Assembly: GCF_901709675.1 (NCBI RefSeq)
Contig: NC_051087.1
Coordinates: forward strand, 9,264,884 to 9,328,883
Source of the DNA: Syngnathus acus
Lineage: Eukaryota > Chordata > Actinopteri > Syngnathiformes > Syngnathidae
Reading direction: 5' to 3'
Length of the DNA: 64,000 nt
Shown: positions 12,460 through 23,773 of the stretch, one piece after another
Layout: every line of letters starts with the position of its first letter
How positions within the stretch are numbered: the stretch's first letter is position 1
Made by a program: the position numbers and the translations under genes
Notes under the pieces: model-generated
Databases searched by the model: none
Seen by the model: the letters and a program-made list of their open reading frames with translations, nothing else
Told to the model about the DNA's origin: nothing

Positions 12460-14650
12460 TATGAACTCCAGCAAGGTGCAAGGCCAGATAATTGATTTTT
12501 GGGTATTTTCTGATCTGTTTTTCCACATTTCCACCTGTCTTTGGTAGGGAACATAAAAATAATTAAAATAATCTTTATGGGCTTTGTAAAACAAAACAAA
12601 AATTTGTTATGTGGAGTGCTGAGATATCCTTGACCCGTCCCCTGCCAACACCAAAAGGGGAAAAAAAACTATCGGCACCACAGTTATCCTTGTAATGCTA
12701 ATGATTTGAATTTGTAATCACAGTGTGACCATAGGTCTTTTTAACTTGTCTTCTGATGCTGCGCCCGCGTGTGCACACATTCACCAGCCAGCGTCAAAGA
12801 AAATGATTTTGCTGGCTTGCAAGGAACCAAGGACTCCAGTTTGCGATCCACTAGTTTAAATTCAAACTACCATTGTTGATCATGATAACATATTACCCTC
12901 AGGGGGCTTGTGACATTGAAAGAAGTGAGTGCGCCTCCCAATGACAAAATTTAAGCTTGTGTTGGAGTACCCGCCAGCTCCACGTCTGCAATCCTAACCA
13001 CTGCATCACCTTCAAGCTTTCCTCTACCCAACGTGTCAACCATTACTTTGTGTTGAGCAAGCATACTAACTAAAAGCAATAAACTAAATGAAACATGACA
13101 GAAATGCAAAATTCTACCCCTAAAGTGAATTAGTCATCAGTGCCGCTTGGAGATTGAATTGTATTGTCAGAGAATGCGTTACCATGGCAACAGGCAGTGA
13201 GAAGTGCATGGAGTATGCAGTAGTTAAAATTCTTAAACTGACCATTTTATGGCTATTTTTTAATTCTCAAATGCTATCAAGGGTTCAATCAAGTCATTTT
13301 CGCCACTTTCTCCGCTCAACTCATTTTCATTTAATTTGACTTTTTACATTAGTTTTATTTCTTTCTTGATGAGTCATGTCTTTCCTAATGATTCTTTTTA
13401 AAATTTATTTTCTGAAAACAAAATTCGGTCATTAATTTTTCCTTTAATATCTTCTGTTAACTTCATCATTACGTTGCAGGCTTACTTTCAATGCTTTCAG
13501 ACTTAACTTCTCGATGTCTGTGTACCTATAATAAGTTGTAAAAAGAAATTGCTGTATTGATAAAAGTCACAAAGACAAAAAAAGCCTTTTTCTGTATACA
13601 TGCTGAATATTATGATGAAAAAAAAACACACATTAGCAATAAGCTACATCTTCCTCAAACAAAAAGGGGACCTATTGTTCCTAAAAAAATTATCCAAATT
13701 GTCTTGGAGTAAAGAATTCTGGAGATTAATTAAGGAGTCTCATGACTATCTCCCCACTGATGAAATAATTAATTGATAGGCAGACAGATAAATGGATATG
13801 CTGTAGAATATACTCCAAAATCTGTCCACTTGAGTCTCACGTTAAAATAAAATGCACTAGTTTGTTTTCTCCTTCCGAGACGCTAAAATATACATGTTTC
13901 ATTCATTGAAAACTCGAAAGCTATGCTTTTTCTCAATCCTTTCCGAATATCTTTTTTTCTCTCTCTTTTTTTCTCTGTGTTTATTTTGCTTCCTCAATTT
14001 CATTTGGTTTTATGAAGGGATTTTGTCTGATAGCAAACGGAAAGCTCGGTATTGTTTGTGTATTTGAATGTTCGGAATAAAAGTTGTCAATCAATCGATC
14101 AAAAAATTGTCTAAAGGTGAGAATTTAAGTGTGAATGGTTTATACCCCGTCCCTTGCTTAATGTCAGCAAAGGCCTAAATGAGGATAGAAACCTTTGAGA
14201 TGGGAAATATAATGTTTGATGCCTCCCTGAACAAATTAAGCGCTACGATAATTGACATGATTAGTTCACATAAGAGTATGTTGGACTCTATGATGGCCCT
14301 TAAAATAACAAGTGGGCATGTGTGTGGCTAACAGCTAATGAATACTTAATTTTCCACCTAATCAGCAGTGATAAAGCGTGCACCCACTAACTAACGGCAC
14401 ACACGCACAGGGGAGCGCTCGCATAATTTTCAAGCATATGTTCCCATGTATCCGATGCATAAATTAACAATCCTTCATCCATGGACATTAGACACACAAA
14501 CACAAAACCTATTACATCTCATTTATATTATGCAGTGGCTTGCATGGCAGATGTGAACCAACAAAGTATTTGCAATATGCAGCTGGTCCCATTTCACAGC
14601 ACAATCCCATCTGATCATGTGAGATGTAATAAACTGAATTTGCTGTCATA
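12460..14650. other. Intergenic, nothing recognised
   Basis: AT-rich DNA without splice-bounded coding exons that I can recognise, and with no clear repeats except short T-rich tracts near 13,940-13,990. Confidence 0.45.
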
Positions 14651-14825
14651 TTACCGTAATTTTCGGACTATAAGTCGCGGTTGTTTTTCATAGTTTGGTG
14701 GGGGGGCGACTTATACTCAGGAGCGACTTACATACATATATATGGTTTTTTTTCACTTTTTTGGGCATTTTATGGCTGGTGCGACTTATACTCCGGTGCG
14801 ACTTATAGTCCGAAAATTACGGTAA
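14651..14825. mobile_element. Short foldback MITE, TIR TTACCGTAATTTTCGGAC
   Basis: A 175-bp element with near-perfect inverted ends: TTACCGTAATTTTCGGACTA on the left and its complement at 14806-14825. GCGACTTATA repeats flank a T-rich centre. It has no coding capacity and could fold into a hairpin over most of its length. It belongs to the same terminal-sequence family as the element at 3142, with T in place of G in TATAAGTCGC. Confidence 0.8.
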
Positions 14826-14893
14826 TCCATCCATCCAACCATTATCTGCACCGCTTGTCCCCACGGGGTCGCGGGCGTGCTGGAGCCTATTGT
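14826..14893 (-). repeat. Partial SINE-type 3' tail (ATCC repeats)
   Basis: Directly abutting the foldback element is ATCCATCCATCC, then CCGCTTGTCCCCACGGGGTC and GCTGGAGCCTA. This is the reverse complement of the 3' part of the full SINE at 42117 (GGCTCCAGC, GCGACCCCCGTGGGGAC, GGATGGATGGA). It is a minus-oriented fragment of that family. Confidence 0.75.
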
Positions 14894-15464
14894 CATATTA
14901 ATGACATCTGTGCGGACTGTATTATTGTGTGTATTACTTACTAAGATTCACACCCTTAGGGAATTATCAAGGAAAACTATTACTTTTATACTACTAATTA
15001 AGATTTTTGCTTATTGCATTATTATGTAAATGTGACATTTTAATTGCTTCAATGTAAATAATTTTAATTGCTTGAATATAATGTGCAGCGCTACAGCTTA
15101 ACCTATCATGTGTGAAATTAAAGTAAGCTTTTGTGGGGTATTTACTTTCGTCAGCGCGGTCGCTGTATGCGCCACATGTATGGATCTGTACATTAAACTA
15201 GTAAATCTAATTTAGTAATCTGATGATGATGTGCTGCTTCCATGAGAAGAATTTATTAATTTATTTCATATCATCTTCTTTCCTATTTTGTATATTTTGC
15301 TTGATAACACAAACTTGGGGTTGCACCTAATTTTATTGTATACACCCATCCATCTACTGTACCTATCTATTCTTTAAGTGAACGTTTAGTGTGTTGTAAA
15401 TTTCTATGCTTTGTGTTTTTCGACCTAAGAAAAAGACAAAAAGATTTTTGTTGTTCGTAAAGAC

Positions 15465-15690
15465 TACCATTCAAAAGTTTGGGGTCACTTAGAAATGTCC
15501 TTATTTTTTTAAATAAAATATCTATTTTTCAATGAGGATGACATTAAACTAATCAGGAATACACTCCATACATTGCTAATGTGGTAAATGACTATTCTAG
15601 CCATAAACGTCTTGTATATGAAGCTGCAGAAAAATATTTTAATATGACCACCGAGAATAATTTTCAGCATATTTCTGGAGTGCTCACATA
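15465..15690. mobile_element. Tc1/mariner-type MITE remnant
   Basis: It begins ACCATTCAAAAGTTTGGGGT followed by CACTTAGAAATGTCCTTATT, then AATGTGGTAAATGACTATTC. These phrases belong to a MITE found very widely in fish genomes and attributed to Tc1/mariner. The copy is cut short, and its far terminal repeat is not visible. It has no coding capacity. The family assignment is from memory. Confidence 0.6.
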
Positions 15691-15772
15691 ATTGCCTTGT
15701 CTAACAGAGAAAACAATAATTGGCATTGCATTACTCTGTGTGCCCCCCACTCTCTCTCGCTTCCTCCGAGGT

Positions 15773-15817
15773 GTGTAAATTCTGAAAGAATGTCGTGTAA
15801 ATTCTGAAAGAATGTCA
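15773..15817. repeat. 22-bp tandem duplication
   Basis: The unit GTGTAAATTCTGAAAGAATG plus TC occurs twice in tandem without change. It looks like a recent local duplication. Confidence 0.8.
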
Positions 15818-16652
15818 CTGATCTGTCGGATTCCTCCATTCACTCAGCGTAACCGACATTGTTTGATTCTTTTCATTACAACCTGACCTGCAATTAGCAG
15901 CATTATTGGAAGTGCCCATTATGCAAGAGCAATAATGGTTGTCAGAACAACAGGAGCCATGACAACAAACAGGCAGCATGACTAAAACATTAACTGGGAG
16001 TAACTGAAAGACATGAAAAGTGATATCCCAGACGGTATAAATGTCTACTTGTCAAATCCGATCCATGTGCACTTGTTAGGAGACAGTTAGGAGATACTTG
16101 CACACAGCAGCTAAATTATCCATTCTCAAATCTTGTCTTGTGGGAGTAAAGGGAAACACTTGAGAAAATATCTTATGGTCATGTACAAAATGTCCCACTT
16201 GACTTATTCACAGAGACTGCATTTGATATTTGTCTCTCATCATCTTCCCACTTATTCACCTGCCTTTCCATGTCAGCCATTCACACTATAGAATATTATG
16301 TCCTCTTATTACATCTTCAACTGTAATTACATGTTCCAACTATGTAACTAACGGTTCCTGTTCTAAGTCAGGCCTATCCAAAGATTTCCACCATTCCTCT
16401 GTTGGTTCTTTTTAATGATATATGCCTTCTTTAATATATTTTAGAAAATAAATTTTAAAAAAAATCAGCCAATTATTAAGTTCCAATTGTAATCCACAGA
16501 AATAAGCACACTACCTTCATGTCTATGTCAAAGTATTCTTATACTGTTGGTCAGGGATGGGCAGTGCCTCAGCTGGCATTGAGCCCCAAAACACACTGTA
16601 AGTAGCCCCTGGATTAATCCCCCCCCCCCAAATTATTCTATTGTTTATTTTT

Positions 16653-16990
16653 AGGTCGGAACGGTGACACACTGGTTAGCACATCCGCCTCACAGTTCTG
16701 AGGTGTGGGATTCAATTTCGGCTCTGGCCTTCCTGTGTGGAGTTTGCATGTTCTGCCCGTACCTGTGTGGGTTTCTTCTAGGTACTCTGATTTCTTCCCA
16801 CATTCCAAAAACATGCATAGCAGGCCTCTCCAAATTTGGATTGTTAGCGTGGATGTTTGTTTGTCTCTATGTGCCACAATTGGCTGGCAACCAGATCAAG
16901 GTGCACCCCACCTACTGCCCTAAGTTAGCTGGGATAAGCTCCAGCACACTCGAGACCCTCGTGAGGACAAGCGGTTTGGAAATAGGATGA
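16653..16990 (+). mobile_element. tRNA-derived SINE, degraded copy
   Basis: A diverged copy of the element at 42117. It has the tRNA-like head (GGTGACACACTGGTTAGCAC; B box region GGGATTCAATTTC), the body phrases CCTGTGTGGAGTTTGCATGT and CCCACATTCCAAAAACATGC, and the end GGGATAAGCTCCAGCAC followed by CGAGACCCTCGTGAGGACAA. About 340 bp, plus orientation. The changes relative to the 42117 copy mark it as older. Confidence 0.85.
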
Positions 16991-18742
16991 ATGAAAAAAT
17001 ATCTAAAAATATATCAAATATGTATTGACTGAAGTTTAAAGTTTCATCACTGACATTGCTTGGCAGACATTGCTTGGTTGCACTTATGCTGAGTCTTCTA
17101 CTGCAACTTGGATTTGGAATGATATACAGGACAAACATTCAAAGAAGCGAAACCTAATAGTAAAAGAAAAATGAAGGGCCCCCTATGGTGGCAGCAGTGC
17201 ATGTAACTTTAGTCACTTCTCGAAAAGGTTAACGGGCAAATGCAAATCAAATCATGTGAAGGTAATAACACTTTAAAGCAGCGGATATTTGTACACAAAC
17301 AGTGCAGTAGCACAAGAAGACAGACACACTCCATATGCCATGTATTATTCACACACAGTAAAATAAATAAATGAATAAAAGCATAATACACTGACGCCCC
17401 CCATAAAATCCAATAACAGCAAGACCGCGAAAGGTAAATTGTAATGCAGCGAGGGAACAATTTTATAAAGTAAAATATTACTGAGTGCTGTGTCCATTAT
17501 TTTAAAAAAACACATAACAAAAGAACTCAGCCATTCCATTAATTTCAAAAGGGAAAAATTATTTGAGATTTAATGGACGCATCAGAGGTAAATGGCTTTA
17601 TCAAATTTATGCTCAGAATGCGTGAAAGCATGTTGAGGAATTAAGAAAAGAGGTGATTTGAAAAGGAGCCATCAGAAAAATGGGAGAGACTGAGAAATGT
17701 AGTGGAGAACAGAAAGATGGTTCATTTCGAGCAAAGGGGAAATGTGAATAACGCCATTCCTCATCAGGCAGCGAAGATGATCACTATTATGGAGTGAACA
17801 GGACACATGAGAGACTTGGATGCAAAGAGAGGTGAGATGAGGTGAGGTGACAGATGACGCAGGTGCATCATGAATGTGACAGAGCTTTTCCAGCTTTTCC
17901 ATTTCACTGGCAGGCAGAGGCGTTGGCGAGCACAATGAGGATTAGATTTGTGTGGAGTAGTAACAATTTTGTCAAACAAACAACGTGTAACACATGCGCA
18001 TACATCATAACTCATTAACATGCACCGCCTTGACTACATTATAACAGAATGTGCTGTTATGAACTTGTGCTACAACATTTTCCAGGTCGGTATTAATTTG
18101 CATATTTCAGAGGGTAAACGGAGCAGTGGTTGAGAGCATTAAGCAGAATCAACAAGTGAACTGTTGTCATTACGATAACGTTTGCAAGAAAGTAACGTAA
18201 TCCTCAACATGGGGTCAAGCACAAGCTATAAATAGTCATTTGTAGGATTTAAATACCCTTTTTAATTGCATAATGTTGCAAGATGAGATTCTGTTGCAGA
18301 CTCAAATGTGCTCACAAGTACAATTCTAGATCGCCAAGCAAGTGTAAAATATGTTCATATCTAACATGTAATTCATGAATGTCATTGCTATCAAAAAAAA
18401 AATTAAACACTGTAAACCATAAAAAGAAATTGTTAATAAGGGAAGTGAATGACTTGAATGAGCTGCGTCTTCTTTTCTATCAGTTTTCTGCTCGTGTAAA
18501 AGTATGAATTTCAGCGATTGCCTAGGCACAGATTTACATAACTATATATAGAGATATGAAAATGCACCTCAATTTCACTAGTGTGGAAAAAATATATATC
18601 CTGCAAGTCTCTTTCGCTTTGCTGCACGGCAACGGGCAAACATGACTTCCTTTTCCCTGTGGTCATTTACAGACAAATTAGTGACATCAGCTTTGGACTA
18701 GGAGGAACATTATTAATGTGATTTTGTCATGAAGAGACACGA

Positions 18743-18827
18743 GTGTGTGTGTGCGTGCGTGTGTGTGTGTTCATGTGTGTGTGTTCGTGTGTGTGTGTGT
18801 GTGTGTTCATGTGTGTGTGTGTGTGTT

Positions 18828-18863
<36 letters not shown>

Positions 18864-18866
18864 CAT
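18743..18866. repeat. Interrupted (GT)n microsatellite with GTTCAT units
   Basis: About 120 bp of GT repeats broken at intervals by TTCAT or TTCGT, giving a higher-order pattern of blocks ending GTGTTCATGTGT. Open frames here (CVCVCV or HTHTHT on the two strands) are artefacts of the repeat. Confidence 0.95.
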
Positions 18867-19128
18867 GTGTGTGCAACTGTGCATACATGCATGCACGCGC
18901 GTGTGAGGGAGACACAACATGCGTCAAAGGCCAGTCTCGGTCTGTGTTGATTAAATAAACAATTCTGTTTGTAGCGCAGACCTTCTCTCACCACGCATGC
19001 ATTGAACATACACACACGAGCATAGCACGCCTCTTTACTGTACTTGTCACTAAAAAGTCGTTTTTCTAAAGAGAGAATAATGGAGAAAAGGAAGGAATCC
19101 AATCCTAATACTGCATCTGCAACAAATG

Positions 19129-19300
19129 TATTCATCCATCCTCCATACTGTTCATCCCATTCAGGGTCACGAGATGCTGTGCCAGCTGACTTCAGGCAAA
19201 AGGTGGACGCTGCTTACGCGCTGACCTGGTTGCCGGTCAGGCAACAGGCACATATAGAAAAAGACAACCTTTCTCACTCACATTCACACCATCACGGGAT
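19129..19300 (-). repeat. Degraded SINE-type tail, minus orientation
   Basis: It contains TTCATCCATCCTCC, TTCAGGGTCACGAGATGCTG, CCAGCTGACTTCAGGC, then a diverged GGTTGCCGGTCAGGC and CACATATAGAAAAAGACAAC before CACTCACATTCACACC. The order matches the reverse complement of the common fish repeat whose sense copy lies at 42117. Confidence 0.6.
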
Positions 19301-20596
19301 GGGAAACGAAGCAATGTTGATTATGGGCACCACTACACCATCATTGACTAGATCAAGCTCATCATGGCTAAGTGTAAACAAGCAACAATGAAATAAACAC
19401 TTTAACCAGCATTAACATTGCGCGCTTGTTAATGATATACTGACTTTGCGTAAGAGAGGCGTGACAAGAGTGCTCATGCATGATCAGTCAAGCAGAACCG
19501 GGACACACTAATGAATAAAGAACAGAGGCAGATCAAATGGAAGATCATACAAAGAAAACAGATATGAAATATTCAGGACAAGCTTTCACATGAGTCGGTT
19601 TCACATTCCAAACACATCAGCAAGGCTGCGAAGCCGCTGCAAAAAAAAAACCCAAAACAATCAGCTTTCAATCAGCAAGAACTACAACAGCATTTTCGTG
19701 TGAAATTACGTGTTGTACTGTGTTTTTTTTTCTTTTCGAACTGGCAAGTACAATAGTGGAGTCTATTCTGTTATGCTTGAACAGTAGTATATCTGAAGTG
19801 ACTGGCATCTTCTCTAGCAGTAATCGTCAAACTGCTTATCGATATTCTGACAAGAGCCGATGTTGCAGCTTTCGTTCATGAGTTATATCACGTCAGTCAT
19901 TTCACAGCGGGAAGCTCAAATAACAGCGGGAGTGATTACCGACTATTCAGCAGTGGACCGTGACATCCTCTTACATGTTGAACCTGGGGTGTCAGGCATG
20001 TACAATGAAGCAGTATATAGAGAATATACAGTGAGGATATGATAGAGTTAAAGAGCTGCTAAAATGGACCGACCTGGCTATTCACTCATCTCCTGTGCTA
20101 TGGTTAGTACTTTAACATTCATTTCACCATTCAATGCTACCTTGATAATAAGTTTAACTTTATATTAATCACTATTTCCCATTGAAATGATCTGAAATAG
20201 AAATACCATTTCTCCTATTAGTATTAAGCACAGAGTGACTGACCTATTCAATAAAGAGGCGAAAGTGTGGCTTTCATTCGCCCTCCCACCCAGCAAGTAT
20301 GTATATATAATTTAACTCAATAGGTGATAGAAGAGCAGCAAATTAAAAAAAAAAAAAAAATCTATTTCGAAGAAATGGACACTGTGGAGTTCAATTGACA
20401 GCAGACAGAGCATTAGCGAATCCGTTTCTGCCTTCTGCCATGTCAAGGACTACTGAGCATCCTACACACTGTATTCAAAGGGAAGGACATGTGCTGTTCT
20501 GTGTGGCGGAAATTAAGACATCTGTGTTCATATTCCCACAACAGCGCAAAATACCCTGTTTTTGTCTGCGTCAAGCTGTGTGTATCTGCACAAAAA

Positions 20597-20615
20597 ATAT
20601 ATATATATATATATT
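20597..20615. repeat. (TA)n microsatellite
   Basis: A short perfect TA repeat of about nine units in AT-rich intergenic sequence. Confidence 0.8.
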
Positions 20616-21625
20616 TTGTTTTAATTATAAGATATATAGGCTGGGGGGAAAAAAAGCCTCTGGGGCACTTTGAGATTTTCTTTTAGATGAAAGGTGCTTC
20701 ATAAATTAGAATTTTATTAATCATCATCAATCATCATAAATCTGTGGTAGAAATGAGACTGAGATGTGTCCCACAGCTCGTATCAGGCTGATAGAATAGG
20801 CTCTGATGATAACCGAAGTTGGTTCAAGCATTAATAGACTCAGAGATCAGAGGAGCAATCACTCGCTTGCCTTTTGTCACCACTCCTCTGCCCCTGTCTG
20901 CTTATTGATCAATAAAATTCCATCAAAAACTTAGCTTTTAACTTCAGCAGACATTAGTGGACATTAGGCAATTGGTGCACTTTGCGCCTATTTTAAGACT
21001 TGTATACACCAATAAGTTCCCAGCGCGTGTGTGCGTTTCTGCCAAAGACTTGAGGTGGAACGCAGCAGTTTTTGCACAATCCTGCAGACTGGCAGAAAGG
21101 CCGGTTATTGTCCATGTGGGTAACAACAAAACCTCTTGGACAAGGTTATTAAAAAATAAATAATGATAACCATCTGCCCAAATCAAGTACTGCTTGAGGA
21201 AAAAGAAAAGCAAAAGGAATTGCATCATCAATAGATCGTCTATGATCACATGATGATCGGCATTGAACAAAACGGTATTTATTTCACTATCATCCTGTAC
21301 AGTAATGCGAGGCAAACCGCAATCTGTTATAAAAGCAAAAACAGCACTCGTTGAAGCAATAACCTTCGCCATGTGGACTTGTATTAGACAAAGTTTTAAT
21401 CAGACTATAGAAAGTGATCTAGCAATTCCATTTTAGTAGTCTACATTCGGTGCCATTAAAAACATACACAAAATGTAAATGTTCAATGAAAAATAAGACT
21501 TTTTCTTACCTAAGCTTGCTGGTGTCCTCTTGCACCCCGGGGACACAGACACCTCCAGAGGTCCATCACACACCAGGCGCAGTCCGAGGCACGCAACCAA
21601 GACGCATCACCGAGTGCAGGAGAAT

Positions 21626-21775
21626 AAAAAAAAAGAAAAGAAAAAAGAGAAAGAAAGAAAAAAGAGAAGAAAGAAAAGAAAGAAAGAAAGAAAAGAAAGA
21701 AAGAAAGAAAGAAAAGAAAGAAAGAAAAGAAAGAAGAAAGAAAGAAAGAAAGAAAGAGAAGAGAAGAGAAGAAAC
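21626..21775. repeat. Polypurine (AAAG/GAAA)n microsatellite
   Basis: About 150 bp of almost pure purine on the plus strand, made of AAAG, AAAAG and GAAGA units. The lysine/glutamate open frames on the plus strand and the phenylalanine-rich one on the minus strand are repeat artefacts. Long purine tracts with mirror symmetry can form triplex (H-DNA) in supercoiled DNA, but that is only a possibility. Confidence 0.95.
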
Positions 21776-21799
21776 TGAACTGACTGACCTGTGTCGTTA

Positions 21800-23773
21800 T
21801 TAAATTAACTCTTCTGAGCTCTATTTCAGTGTCTTGAAACGCTTTTTCTGGTAATGCACTCGCTAATGTTGCAGAGGGTTTGATGAAGAGAGTCTTGGCG
21901 CGTTGCACTCGAATACGATATCTGTCAGAGCAGGCAAGACATTTAAGAGGATTCCCGGCTACTACCTTCAAAATAAAAAGGTAGGGTGCATTATTTGTCA
22001 TCGCAACCAAGATGAGTAAAGAAATTCCTGGTTAGACTTTTCAAAATAAAGGTTTTCCTTTCTAAACAGCTGCGCAACTTTGCTCCTTTTTACACTTTGT
22101 ACTGTGTACACCAGTTTAAATATTTTTGACCCCCGAGTTCAAGTTATTCCACACAAATAAGCTCCAGTTAGTTCAGTACATCCATGCGGTCACCCTGATT
22201 TACTATACCTGTATTAACAATGTACCTGCATGCGACGGATGCTTTATGTTCATCTGACCTTTGGAACAGAACCATTTACATGCACTGTATGATCTTTCTA
22301 CCAATGAGGGTACAGCTACGCATTAGGGCATTGTTTTCCTTAAGTGCATTTTGCTGGGCTTCAGCAGTTGATTCATAAAAGGCATACATAGAATATGCTA
22401 AGTGAGATATACATAAATATTAATTTGAAACCTCACTTTTCATTAGTGTTTTAATTAAAAAGTTGATCACTTATTTGCAATAAAAATGCATAAACAACAC
22501 AGAAGGCAACAGTTGTGTGTTCATACAGTTGGGTTAGAAAGGCTGATCTTTAGGTCACATTATCCAGGACATGCAGCACAAGTCAATCTGGTGGCTTTTA
22601 AATAAAAAAATACCCTGGGATGAAGGCGCAAGGCTGATGATGGGTGTGACGCTAATCGCACAATGTCATACTGTCCCCTGGCGGACATACAAAGTAAGGC
22701 AACATGACAAGGATTCTCATCTAGGCGGACAAACGGGCACATTTTCACGACAATTTATCACATATAAAACTATTGTTCTCTTTTAACCAGCAACACTTAC
22801 ATTTCCCAAAAAGTTCAAGGGTCGAACAATTTAGGTAATGTCTAGTCCGCATTTCAATAAAGTTCAGCTCTCAAAAATGATCGGATCCCAAGTCATTAAA
22901 TTGACAGGCATTCAGCACCACTGCTATCCAACATTTGCATTAAAGGGTTCTTTTATTTTTCTATTTAAAAGTCAAATGGGGGATTTGGGGGTTTACCAAA
23001 TGTACCATTACTATAATACCATGTGATGTTAGTGAATTATTAACAGATTGATGGAATAAAGCCACAAAGCTGGATAGACTAATACTTGACTTCCAGTTCT
23101 AAATCAAGTACAATACCAAACAATAGGCTCATGTAAAATAAAGGATATTTGGTCAGTACGGCTGGGAATGAATAACATACAATCACATATCTGACTACAC
23201 GTATTAACTTCAGTTGTATTTGTTAACAATACATATGCTATTTATGTGGCAATACTGTGTGTTGACCTAATTTGGCACTCATTTGTTTTCCTGGCATAAA
23301 CTATTACAACAGCAGTCTATTATCAGCATGCTTTTCATCACCTGCGCCACAAAAATGGATGAATAGAATTCGTCTAAATCTAGATGATGGCATTAGAAAT
23401 TAGTTTAAGTCACAAGAAAGTCTATTATTTTCATGAAAATGTCATCAACTGAGGCTTGTAACTAAAATTTAGAAAAAATAAAAAAATTGAAATTAAAACC
23501 ACATGACATACCTGAAATCATACAGGACATGTTTCTCTTATCTTATGCTAGCAGGCTATTCCAATATTCCTGACAGCATACCTTTGAATTTTCATTTTTC
23601 AGAAATAGCTGGTTCCAGTATTTATCCCTCAAAATGTGCAAACACTCGCTTCACGCCATGACGTAAGGTCGAGGTAGAGCAAGAGGAAGCAGCATGCCCA
23701 GGCCACCATGGCTTTTCCGTTCTTCTGAAGTTCACAGCAGAGTGGTTCAACACTGGCCGGTCGCACTTTCCCA
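21800..23773. other. Intergenic between the microsatellite and slc25a10; no gene recognised
   Basis: AT-rich, with only short chance frames. The part next to 23,774 should be the slc25a10 3' UTR and downstream DNA on the minus strand. I did not find a convincing AATAAA close to the stop codon. Confidence 0.45.

Noticed and set aside
18727-18958. Cys-Val and His-Thr repetitive open frames
   Set aside because: Direct translation of the GT microsatellite on both strands.
21450-22010. Lys/Glu-rich and Phe-rich open frames
   Set aside because: Direct translation of the polypurine microsatellite on both strands.
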